From Stenotrophomonas sp. 364 (GTDB lineage: Bacteria > Pseudomonadota > Gammaproteobacteria > Xanthomonadales > Xanthomonadaceae): a DNA stretch of 64,000 nucleotides. The stretch lies in contig NZ_CP047135.1 in NCBI RefSeq assembly GCF_009832905.1, positions 2,272,001 to 2,336,000 on the forward strand, given 5' to 3'. The translations under genes were made by a program, and so were the position numbers. This document shows, in pieces, positions 47,784 to 55,701 of this stretch (within the stretch, counting starts at the first letter, position 1; every line of letters begins with the position of its first letter). A model generated the notes under the pieces. It had not been told where the DNA came from. It ran no database searches and worked only from the letters and a program-made list of their open reading frames with translations.

Positions 47784-49724
47784 TCAGACGCCCGGCAGCA
47801 TCTGGCGCACGCTGCGCAGCAGTTCGTTGACGCTGAACGGCTTGGGCAGCAAGGCCATGCCGGTGCCCAGGAAATCGTTGCGCACGACGGCGCTCTCGGT
47901 ATAGCCGGTGATGAACAGCACCGGCAACTGCGGGCGCAATGCACGCGCCGCATCGCCCAGCTCGCGGCCATTCATGCCAGGCAGGCCCACGTCGGAGAGC
48001 AGCAGGTCGATGCCGCGCTCGGAATGCAGCTCCAGCAGCGCCTGTTGCGCGTTGATCGCCTCCACCACCTGGTAGCCCGACTCCACCAGCATCTCGCGCA
48101 CCATCATCCGCACCGAGTCAGTGTCGTCCACCAGCAGGATGCGCTCGGACCGTCCGCGCGGCACCTGGGTGGGCTGCGGCGTCTGTTCGGGGCTGAGCAG
48201 CTGGCCCTCGGGCAGCAGAAGTTCAATCTCGGTACCTTCCCCCGGCTCGCTGGCGATACGCGCACTGCCACCGGACTGCCGGGCAAACCCGTATGTCATC
48301 GACAAGCCCAACCCGGTGCCCTCGCCCTGCGGCTTGGTGGTGAAGAACGGCTCGAAAACCTTGGTCAGCAGCTCAAGCGGAATGCCAGTGCCGTTGTCGA
48401 GCACCTTCACGCTGATGTAGTGCCCGGGTGCCAGCTCATGGTCGCGCTCCACCAGGGTGCGACCGGCCCGGATCCGGATCAGTCCCTGGCCAGCCAGCGC
48501 ATCGCGCGCGTTGATCACCAGGTTGAGGATCACGTTCTCGAACTGGTTCGGATCGGCCACGGCCACCATGGGCTGCGCGCCCAGCTCCAGTTCCAGCTCG
48601 ATGTTCTCGCCGATCGACCGGCGCAGCATGTCTTCCAGCGAGCGGATCCGCGCCACCACGTCGAAGGTCTGCGGATCGAGCGGCTGCTTGCGTGCGAACG
48701 CCAGCATGCGCTGGGTCAGGGCGGCGGCGCGGTGCGCCGAGGCCGTGGCGATATCGACATAGCGCGATGCCTTGTCCCAGGTGCCCCGGGCCACGGCTAT
48801 CTCGATCATGTCCAGGCCGGAGATGATCGTTGTCAGCAGGTTGTTGAAGTCGTGCGCGATGCCCCCGGTGAGCTGGCCCAGCGAATCCATCTTCTGCGCC
48901 TGCAGCAGCTCGACCTCGGTGCGCTGGCGTTCTGCGATCTGGAAGGCCAGTTCCGAGGTGGCGCTTTCCAGTTCCTGGCGCTGCTCGGTCTCGCGCGCGT
49001 GGCGTTCGGTGGTGTCCTGGATCAGCACCAGGCCCTGGCCCGGCGCACGGTACGGCGTGACGCGCCATTCGGTGATCCGCGTCGATGCACCCGCGCGCAG
49101 GGTGAAGGTGCCCTGCCAGCGCTCGCCCTCGGCCAGCGCAACCTTCAGTGCGCTCAACGGCATGATCTGGTCGGCCAGCAGCGCATCCAGTCGGCCCGGC
49201 GCGCGGTCTTCACCGAGCAGCCGCACGAAGGCGTCGTTGGCATCAAGGTAGCGCAGGTCGGCGTCCAGTACCGCGATCGGCGCGTTGATCTGGCGGAATA
49301 TTTCGCCAAAGCGTGCTTCGGCCTCGCGCAGTGCTTCTTCCGAGCGGCGCGCGCGCAGCAGCGTGCGCAACGTGGCCAGCAGCACGTCAGGATCCACCGG
49401 GTGGATCAGGTAGGCGTCCGCGCCGGCGTTCAAGCCGGTGATGAGGTCCCCGGTGGCGATAGAGGCCGCCGACACGTGCACCACCGGCAGCAGCCCCATG
49501 CGCGGGTCGTCGCGCAGCTGCCGCACCACGTCGAACCCGCTCATGTCCGGCAGGTTCACGTCCAGCACCAACGCGCCGAAATCGTGGCGGGCCAGCTGTG
49601 CCAGCCCTTCGCCGCCGGTACCGGCCTCTTCGACCCTGTAGCCGTGGTGCTCCAGCACGCGCCGCACCGAGTAGCGGGTTGCGGCGTTGTCATCCACCAC
49701 CAGGATGCGATCAGAGTTCGGCAC
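47784..49724 (-). CDS. hybrid kinase REC-PAS-HisKA-HATPase-REC, end of stressosome operon
   Basis: 646 residues from GTG 49724, fixed by an AGGAGG 6 nt upstream; the gene overlaps its neighbour by 14 bp. An N-terminal receiver (RILVVDDNAATRYSVRRVLE, Asp in LVLDVNLPDMSG) is followed by a PAS domain (FRQINAPIAVLDADLRYLDA), a HisKA with His in TGGIAHDFNNLLTTI, an ATPase domain (GEGTGLGLSMTYGFARQSGG) and a C-terminal receiver (ILLVDDTDSVRMMVREML, Asp in LLLSDVGLPGMNG, Lys in LPKPFSV). No membrane segment. As the last gene of the rsbRSTX operon it is a candidate output of the stressosome. Confidence 0.93.
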   Translation of the reverse strand: MPNSDRILVVDDNAATRYSVRRVLEHHGYRVEEAGTGGEGLAQLARHDFGALVLDVNLPDMSGFDVVRQLRDDPRMGLLPVVHVSAASIATGDLITGLNAGADAYLIHPVDPDVLLATLRTLLRARRSEEALREAEARFGEIFRQINAPIAVLDADLRYLDANDAFVRLLGEDRAPGRLDALLADQIMPLSALKVALAEGERWQGTFTLRAGASTRITEWRVTPYRAPGQGLVLIQDTTERHARETEQRQELESATSELAFQIAERQRTEVELLQAQKMDSLGQLTGGIAHDFNNLLTTIISGLDMIEIAVARGTWDKASRYVDIATASAHRAAALTQRMLAFARKQPLDPQTFDVVARIRSLEDMLRRSIGENIELELELGAQPMVAVADPNQFENVILNLVINARDALAGQGLIRIRAGRTLVERDHELAPGHYISVKVLDNGTGIPLELLTKVFEPFFTTKPQGEGTGLGLSMTYGFARQSGGSARIASEPGEGTEIELLLPEGQLLSPEQTPQPTQVPRGRSERILLVDDTDSVRMMVREMLVESGYQVVEAINAQQALLELHSERGIDLLLSDVGLPGMNGRELGDAARALRPQLPVLFITGYTESAVVRNDFLGTGMALLPKPFSVNELLRSVRQMLPGV

Positions 49725-50568
49725 GGGGCGCCTCCTCGGCAAGCTTGTAGGGCAGCACAACATAGAAGTCCGAGCCTTCGCCGACCACGCTGTCCACGCC
49801 TACATGGCCGCCCAGCAGCTCGGCAAACCGCTTGCACAGCGACAGCCCCAGGCCGGTGCCGCGCAGGCGCTTCTGCAGCGGGGTATCCACCTGGACGAAA
49901 TCCTCGAACAGGGTGGATTGCAGCTCGGCCGGAATGCCGATGCCGGTGTCGCGCACGCTGAAGCGCACTGAATCGTCGCCCTGCATGCGGGCCGAGACCA
50001 CCACCTGCCCGTTGGGCGTGAACTTCAGGGCGTTGGAAATAAAGTTGCGCAGGATCTGCGCCAGCTTCTTGTCATCGGTGTACAGCATGGGCAGCGCCGG
50101 CGGGTCCTCGAACAGCAGGTCCAGCCTGTCCCCTTCCACCAGCGGGCGGAACATGCCGCGCAGCGCCGAGAACAGGTCCATCAGGTCAAACCAGGCCGGC
50201 GAAATGGTGATGCGGCCGGCCTCGATCTTGGCCAGGTCCAGCAGGTCGTCCACCATCTCGCGCAGCTCGCTGGTGGAGGCGCTGATGAAGCGCACCTGGC
50301 GGCGCTGTTCGTCGGTAAGCGGACCGTCCATGCCGTCTTCGAGCAGGCGCGTCATGCTCAGGATCGAGCCCAGCGGCGTGCGGAATTCGTGGCTCATGTA
50401 GGACAGGAACCGGCTTTTCAGCTCGGAGACCTCGCGCAGCTGCTCGGCCTGCTGGTCCAGCTCGGCGTACAGCGCCAGCACGCCCTGGTTGGTTTCGTCC
50501 AGCTCGGCGCGCAGCGCATCGGCTTCCATGCGCAGCTGCTGCAGCTGCTGATCGTTGGCAGTGGACAT
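49711..50568 (-). CDS. soluble histidine kinase in stressosome operon
   Basis: 285 residues from ATG 50568, overlapping the preceding stop as TGATG. A short coiled coil (QQLRMEADALRAELDETNQG) leads to HisKA with RFLSYMSHEFRTPLGSILSM and HATPase with LRNFISNALKFTPNG, DTGIGIPAELQ and GTGLGLSLCKRFAELLGG. No sensor domain of its own, which suggests that its input comes from the upstream stressosome proteins. Confidence 0.92.
   Translation of the reverse strand: MSTANDQQLQQLRMEADALRAELDETNQGVLALYAELDQQAEQLREVSELKSRFLSYMSHEFRTPLGSILSMTRLLEDGMDGPLTDEQRRQVRFISASTSELREMVDDLLDLAKIEAGRITISPAWFDLMDLFSALRGMFRPLVEGDRLDLLFEDPPALPMLYTDDKKLAQILRNFISNALKFTPNGQVVVSARMQGDDSVRFSVRDTGIGIPAELQSTLFEDFVQVDTPLQKRLRGTGLGLSLCKRFAELLGGHVGVDSVVGEGSDFYVVLPYKLAEEAPRAEL
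49731..49736 (-). promoter_or_regulatory. ribosome binding site fixing a GTG start
   Basis: AGGAGG on the coding strand, 6 nt before GTG 49724, inside the end of the upstream kinase gene. It selects this start over the longer frame from 49763. Confidence 0.75.
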
Positions 50569-51584
50569 CAATGTATATCTCCAAGACGCAGCGCAACGAT
50601 GCCGACATCGTCGCGGCCGCGGTCGAAATCACGCTGCAGCACCGCCACGATCAACGCCGGGTGGCGGTGGACCAGGCCGGGATAGTCGCGCAGGCTCCAT
50701 CGCGCCTGCAGTCCGTCACTGTGCATGACCAGCAGCGTGCCCGCAGGGGTGTGGAAGTGGAAGGGTTGTGCCTTGCGGAACTGCACCCCGACGATGCCCG
50801 GGTGCGAGGCCATCCCGCGCGAGCCGGTGGGCTCGCACAGCGAGGCGGCAATGTTGCCGATGCCGGCGAACTGCACGTTCTGCCCCCCCTGCCCGACACA
50901 GGCCACGGCGGCTGCACCGCCGCGGCCGCCGGACATACCGGCATGCATCGCGCCGATCAGCGTGGCGGCTTCGAAGCCCGAGGCGGCGGCCATGGCGGCG
51001 GTGCCGGCCTGGGCGGCATCGGCCGCCGGCAGGCCATGGCCCAGTCCATCGATCAGAGTCAGTGCGGTGGTGTGCCCGTCGGCGCGCAGGTGCCAGCCAT
51101 CACCGCAGGCCACTTCATGGCGCATGGGGATGCGCAACGCGCCGTAGGCCAGGTCGATGTCCGGCGCGGACCGGCTCGGGTAGATGCGGGCCACGATCAC
51201 CGCGCCGCGTGCATCGGACCAGGCATCGAGCACCGTCGCCTGACGGCGGATGGCGCCCAGCCCCAGCCCCTGTGTTCCGCCGGTGGAGACGCCATCGGGG
51301 AGGCATTCGGAGAGCGAGAAGCCGGGGCCGGCATCGAGCGTGCACAGTTCCACGCCGCGACCAATGCGGCCGAAGACCAGCGACAGGTACATGCGCCCGC
51401 CGCGACCATGCTTGATCACGTTGGTCGCCAGTTCGGTAGCGGCCAGCGCCACGCGCCCGGCATCCATCTCGTCAAACCCGGCATGTTCGGCCAGGGCCAG
51501 CGCTTCGCGCCGGGCCTGCCCCACCTGCGAGACCTCCTCGACCGCCACCACCCGGGTCACCTGGCCGGTGAAGTTCAGGTCCAT
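50568..51584 (-). CDS. rsbX: SpoIIE/RsbX-type phosphatase with N-terminal HATPase domain
   Basis: 338 residues from ATG 51584, overlapping the rsbT end by 10 bp. Residues about 10-140 are an RsbW/RsbT-like ATPase (VALAATELATNVIKHGRGGR, LDAGPGF, GLGLGAIRRQ). Residues about 150-335 are a PP2C-type SpoIIE phosphatase (TALTLIDGLGHGLPAADAAQ, FAGIGNIAASL, TLLVMHSDGL, RDDVGIVALR). B. subtilis RsbX has only the phosphatase part. It should remove phosphates from RsbR and RsbS to reset the complex. Confidence 0.88.
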   Translation of the reverse strand: MDLNFTGQVTRVVAVEEVSQVGQARREALALAEHAGFDEMDAGRVALAATELATNVIKHGRGGRMYLSLVFGRIGRGVELCTLDAGPGFSLSECLPDGVSTGGTQGLGLGAIRRQATVLDAWSDARGAVIVARIYPSRSAPDIDLAYGALRIPMRHEVACGDGWHLRADGHTTALTLIDGLGHGLPAADAAQAGTAAMAAASGFEAATLIGAMHAGMSGGRGGAAAVACVGQGGQNVQFAGIGNIAASLCEPTGSRGMASHPGIVGVQFRKAQPFHFHTPAGTLLVMHSDGLQARWSLRDYPGLVHRHPALIVAVLQRDFDRGRDDVGIVALRLGDIH

Positions 51585-51976
51585 TTGGTGATGGCAATGC
51601 GCGTGCCTTCGCCTGGTGCGCTGTCCAGCTCGAAGTCGTCCACCAGCCGGCGCGAACCGGACAGCCCCAGGCCCATGCCCGAGCCGGACGACCAGCCATC
51701 GGTGAGGGCCTGGGCCAGGTCGGGAATGCCGGGGCCCTGGTCGGTGAAGACCAGGCGCACGCCCTTGCGCAGGCCGCTTTCCAGGATTTCCCAGGCCATG
51801 GTGCCGCCGCCGCCGTAGATCACCGCATTGCGTGCCAGCTCGCTGGCAGCGGTCACCAGTTTGGTCTGGTCGATCAACCGCAGCTTGCAGGCCACCGCCA
51901 CCTGGCGCGCAGCCTGGCGTGCCAGCACCACATCCTGCTCAACGCGGATCGGCAACACCCCGGTCGGCGCGGTCAT
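51575..51976 (-). CDS. rsbT: RsbT-type switch kinase
   Basis: 133 residues from ATG 51976, overlapping rsbS as ATGA. GHKL ATPase motifs: LVTAASELARNAVIYGGGG, VRLVFTDQGPGIPDL and GSGMGLGLSGSRRLVDDFEL. In the stressosome RsbT phosphorylates RsbS and RsbR and is then released to act on a partner. In Bacillus the partner is RsbU; none is encoded here, and two histidine kinases are found instead. Confidence 0.93.
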   Translation of the reverse strand: MTAPTGVLPIRVEQDVVLARQAARQVAVACKLRLIDQTKLVTAASELARNAVIYGGGGTMAWEILESGLRKGVRLVFTDQGPGIPDLAQALTDGWSSGSGMGLGLSGSRRLVDDFELDSAPGEGTRIAITKWT

Positions 51977-52338
51977 GACAGGTCTTCGTCGGTGCGCTGC
52001 AGCAGCTTCATGCCGCGCTCGACGTTGAGCGCGGTACGCACGCCGCTGAGGGTGAGCCCCAGCTCCACCAGCGTGATCGCCACCGCCGGCTGCATGCCCA
52101 CCACGACGGTGGTGGCATCCATGATCCGGGCGATGGAGGAGATGGTGGAGATCATGCGGCCGATGAAGGAATCGACGATATCCAGTGCCGAGATGTCGAT
52201 CAGCACGCCGCGCGCGGAGGTGCGGCGGATCTTCTCGCTCAGGTCGTCCTGCAGGGTCAGCGCCAGCTGGTCATGCATGTCCACCTGGATGGTCACCAGC
52301 AACAGATCGCCCATTTGGAGGATCGGAATGCGTTCCAT
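51973..52338 (-). CDS. rsbS: RsbS-type STAS scaffold protein
   Basis: 121 residues from ATG 52338, starting 1 bp after the rsbR stop. It is a single STAS domain (IPILQMGDLLLVTIQVDMHD, GMQPAVAITLVELGLTLSG). The phosphorylatable Ser57 in DIVDSFIGR aligns with Ser59 of B. subtilis RsbS. It forms the stressosome core with RsbR and holds RsbT when unphosphorylated. Confidence 0.94.
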   Translation of the reverse strand: MERIPILQMGDLLLVTIQVDMHDQLALTLQDDLSEKIRRTSARGVLIDISALDIVDSFIGRMISTISSIARIMDATTVVVGMQPAVAITLVELGLTLSGVRTALNVERGMKLLQRTDEDLS

Positions 52339-52339
52339 A

Positions 52340-53200
52340 TCAGCGCTCTGCCCGTACCACCGTCTGCCCGGTGCGCTTGAGCGCCAACGCCAACGCGTCG
52401 GCCAGGTTGGCCTTGGTCACGATGCCCTGCAGGTCCAGACCGAGGTGCACGATGGTCTGGGCAATCTGCGGCCGCACACCACTGATGATGGCGTCGGCGC
52501 CCATCAGGCGGATGGCGGTGACCGTCTTGAGCAGGTGCTGTGCCACCAGGGTGTCCACGGTGGGCACGCCGGTGATGTCGATGATGGCGATTTCCGAGCC
52601 GGTATCGACGATCCGCTGCAGCAGCGATTCCATCACCACCTGGGTGCGTTGCGAATCCAGCGTGCCGATCATCGGCAGCGCCAGCACGCCTTCCCACAGC
52701 TTCACCACCGGGGTGGACAGCTCCAGCATTTCTTCCTGCTGGCGCTGGATCACGTCTTCGCGGGTCTTCTGGAAGGCCTTGACGCTGTGCAGGCCCAGCA
52801 GGTCCAGCAGTTCGGAGATCGCCCACAGCTGGTCGCCCAGCAGCGCCGTGTCGTCGGCATACCCCTGTTGGATGAGGTCGAACAACGGGCGCTTGAGCGA
52901 GAACAGGAAGCGGGCGGTTTCGGCCGAGTCGAAGCCCTTCAGAACGCGGTCGCGCGAGAGGTCTTCAAGGAAGCGGCGGGTTTCCTGCCAGTCGGCGCCG
53001 GTCAGGCTGCCCGTGTTGGCCACCGACAGCGCCTGCAGGAACAGGCGCCAGAACTCGCGGGCCTGCGTATCCAGTTCCCGGGCGGACAATCGCCCGTCCT
53101 GGGCCTGGCCGCCACCGGTAAGGCTGTCCATCCACTGGGCCAGCAGGGCCTCCTGGTGGCTTCGGATGAGGTCGATCGTGCGCTGCTGCAAAGCCGCCAT
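52340..53200 (-). CDS. rsbR: RsbR-type stressosome sensor protein
   Basis: 286 residues from ATG 53200 with AGGA about 10 nt upstream. The N-terminal 150 residues are helical and should be the globin-like sensor turret (VLKGFDSAETARFLFSLKRP). The C-terminal STAS domain has LELSTPVVKLWEGVLALPMI and IIDITGVPTVDTLVAQHLLK. Aligned with B. subtilis RsbRA, Thr217 (VDTLVA) matches Thr205, while the Thr171 site is Ser183 (LDSQR). First gene of the operon; its promoter should lie in 53201-53413. Confidence 0.92.
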   Translation of the reverse strand: MAALQQRTIDLIRSHQEALLAQWMDSLTGGGQAQDGRLSARELDTQAREFWRLFLQALSVANTGSLTGADWQETRRFLEDLSRDRVLKGFDSAETARFLFSLKRPLFDLIQQGYADDTALLGDQLWAISELLDLLGLHSVKAFQKTREDVIQRQQEEMLELSTPVVKLWEGVLALPMIGTLDSQRTQVVMESLLQRIVDTGSEIAIIDITGVPTVDTLVAQHLLKTVTAIRLMGADAIISGVRPQIAQTIVHLGLDLQGIVTKANLADALALALKRTGQTVVRAER

Positions 53201-53413
53201 GCGGAGTTCCTGCAAAGAGAGGTGGAGAGCCAGACCGGCGCGCCTGAATGGGCGCCGGGACGCGAGCTTAAATCAATTCAGGTTGCTGAGGAGCGTACGG
53301 TGAAGCGTCTGATGTGAAGCAATTACCCACATAGCTGACTCGTTCATGCAAACCCCCTCGCACCCTGCCCGCATCGCGCCCGATCCGATGCCTCCGCCCC
53401 CTGCCGGCGCGGC

Positions 53414-55531
53414 TCAACCGCGCATCGGACGGCTGGCCAGCAGGGCCACGCTCCGGTCAGGCAGGGTAAGCCCACCCCCTTCGTCGAGCACCGGTGCCTG
53501 GCCTGCTGTGGTGGACAGCAGCACGCGCCAGTGCCGGTCGCCCGGCGAAGGTACCGCGAAGCGGACCTCGGCATGGCCGGCGTTGACCACCAGCAGCAAG
53601 GTGTCATGTTCGGGGCGGTGCTCACCGTCATCGACATCGCTTCCGCCCATCTTGAGCATCAGCACGCGCGCCTCCGGATCGTTCCAGTCGGCCTCGCCCA
53701 TGGCTGCCCCATCGCTGCGCAGCCACTCCACCGAACCTCCATCGCCCCCGTCGCGCGCGTCCAGGAAGCGTCCACGGCGCAATTGCGGATAACGACGGCG
53801 CAGCTTGAGTGCCTTGCGCACGAACGCGATCTGCAGGGCGCCCTGCTCTGAGCCGGCCTGGTCCCAGTCCAGCCAGGTCAGCGCATTGTCCTGGCAATAG
53901 GCATTGTTGTTGCCCTGCTGCGTGCGGCCGAATTCGTCGCCGGCCAGCAGCATCGGGGTACCCTGGGAGAACAGCAGGCTGGCCAGCAGGTTGCGCATCT
54001 GCCGCGCGCGCAGCGCAGTGATGCCCGCGTCGTCGGTGGGGCCTTCGGCACCATGATTCCAGGCGATGTTGTGGTCGCTGCCATCACGCCCTTCTTCGCC
54101 GTTGGCCTCATTGTGCTTGTCGTTGTAACTGACCAGATCATGGAGGGTGAAGCCATCGTGCGCGGTCACGAAATTGACCGACGCCGCCGGGCGCCGTCCC
54201 TTGTGGTTGAACAGATCCGCCGAGCCCATGATGCGCGTGGCGAACTCGGGCAGCTGGCCGCCGTCACCGCGCCACAGTGCACGCACGTTGTCGCGGAATT
54301 TGTCGTTCCATTCGGCCCAACCGGGCGGGAACTGGCCCAGCTGGTAGCCGCCCGGGCCGATGTCCCACGGCTCGGCGATCAGCTTGGCCTGGCTCAGCAC
54401 CGGGTCCTGGCGCACTGCATCCAGGAAGCTGCCCGACGGATCGAAGCCCTCGCGCTCGCGGCCCAGGATGGTGGCCAGGTCGAAGCGGAAGCCGTCCACA
54501 TGCATGTCCTGCACCCAGTAGCGCAGGGAGTCCATCACCATGCGCAGCGCGCCGGCATTGGTGAGATCGAAGGTGTTACCGGTGCCGGTGTCGTTGACGT
54601 AGTAGCGCGGATCGTCGGCCAAGCGGTAGTAGCTGGCATTGTCGATGCCCTTGAACGACAGCGTCGGGCCCAGCTCGTTGCCCTCGGCAGTGTGGTTGTA
54701 GACCACGTCCAGGATCACTTCCAGCCCGGCCGCGTGCACTGCAGCCACCATCTGCTTGAACTCGGCCACGGTGCTGGTGGACAGGAACCGAGGTTCCGGC
54801 GCGAAGAAGGCCAGGGTGTTGTACCCCCAGTAATTCCTCAGCCCGCGTTGCAGGAGGTGCTGGTCGTCCACGTGCGCATGCACCGGCAGCAGCTCCAGCG
54901 CGGTGGCACCCAGACCCTTGAGGTGGTCCAGCAGCCCGTCGTGCTTGAGCGCGGAGAACGTGCCGCGCGCGCGCTCGTCCACGCTGGGGTGCAGCATCGA
55001 CAGCCCGCGGACGTGTGCTTCGTAGATCACCGTGTCTTCCCACGCCACGGACGGCGGCTGGTCACGACCCCAGGTAAAGGCCGGGTCCACCACCGCACAC
55101 CGCGGCATGAACGGCGCGCTGTCGCGCTTGTCGAAGCTGAGGTCTTTGTCCTTGTGGCCAATGGTGTACCCGAACAGGGCCGGCGCCCATTTCAACTGGC
55201 CCACGATCTGCCTGGCATAGGGATCAAGCAGCAGCTTGTTGGGGTTGAACCGGTGCCCGGCGTCGGGCGCGTACGGACCGTGCACCCGGTAGCCGTAGCG
55301 CTGGCCGGGGCGCGCATCGGGCAGGTAGCCGTGCCAGATTTCATCGGTGTACTCGGGAAGGACGATGCGCTCCACTTCCCGGTCACGTTCGTTGAACAGG
55401 CACAGTTCCACCTTGGTGGCATGCCGGCTGTACAGCGCGAAATTGACGCCCAGGCCATCCCAGGTGGCGCCAAGCGGGAACGGGCGGCCGGCGCGCACGC
55501 GCGAGGCTTGAACCGAGGGTCGCGGGCTCAC
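53414..55531 (-). CDS. glgX: glycogen debranching enzyme GlgX
   Basis: 705 residues from GTG 55531, overlapping the DUF2934 stop as GTGA. An N-terminal CBM48 domain (GRPFPLGATWDGLGVNFALY) is followed by the GH13 barrel: nucleophile Asp in DGFRFDLATILG, acid Glu in LIAEPWDIGPGGYQLG, third Asp in VTAHDGFTLHDL. It removes limit-dextrin branches as maltotriose and maltotetraose from glycogen, feeding MalQ. Length and motifs are those of GlgX/TreX; in a treY-treZ operon it may debranch glucan for trehalose synthesis, as TreX does. Confidence 0.95.
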   Translation of the reverse strand: MSPRPSVQASRVRAGRPFPLGATWDGLGVNFALYSRHATKVELCLFNERDREVERIVLPEYTDEIWHGYLPDARPGQRYGYRVHGPYAPDAGHRFNPNKLLLDPYARQIVGQLKWAPALFGYTIGHKDKDLSFDKRDSAPFMPRCAVVDPAFTWGRDQPPSVAWEDTVIYEAHVRGLSMLHPSVDERARGTFSALKHDGLLDHLKGLGATALELLPVHAHVDDQHLLQRGLRNYWGYNTLAFFAPEPRFLSTSTVAEFKQMVAAVHAAGLEVILDVVYNHTAEGNELGPTLSFKGIDNASYYRLADDPRYYVNDTGTGNTFDLTNAGALRMVMDSLRYWVQDMHVDGFRFDLATILGREREGFDPSGSFLDAVRQDPVLSQAKLIAEPWDIGPGGYQLGQFPPGWAEWNDKFRDNVRALWRGDGGQLPEFATRIMGSADLFNHKGRRPAASVNFVTAHDGFTLHDLVSYNDKHNEANGEEGRDGSDHNIAWNHGAEGPTDDAGITALRARQMRNLLASLLFSQGTPMLLAGDEFGRTQQGNNNAYCQDNALTWLDWDQAGSEQGALQIAFVRKALKLRRRYPQLRRGRFLDARDGGDGGSVEWLRSDGAAMGEADWNDPEARVLMLKMGGSDVDDGEHRPEHDTLLLVVNAGHAEVRFAVPSPGDRHWRVLLSTTAGQAPVLDEGGGLTLPDRSVALLASRPMRG

Positions 55532-55701
55532 TGCTCATGCTCCCTGTGGGCGGCCTGCAGTTCGGCATCCAGCAGCCGCTCGGCCATCAGCCAGTGGCGC
55601 ACGCCTTGACCATCCGGGCGTCCTTCGGCTTCCCAGATCTGCCGCGCCAGTTCTTCGATACGCGTGCGTCGTTCGTTCTCTTCCATCGTTCCAGGCTTCA
55701 T
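55528..55701 (-). CDS. DUF2934 mini-protein
   Basis: 57 residues from ATG 55701, overlapping the treY stop as ATGA, and ending in a GTGA overlap with glgX. The single motif is the DUF2934 pattern: RIEELARQIWEAEGRPDGQG followed by VRHWLMAERLL. Such proteins are short, helical and of unknown function. Its exact in-frame position between two operon genes shows that it is translated and suggests a partner role in alpha-glucan or trehalose metabolism (inference). Confidence 0.85.
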   Translation of the reverse strand: MKPGTMEENERRTRIEELARQIWEAEGRPDGQGVRHWLMAERLLDAELQAAHREHEQ

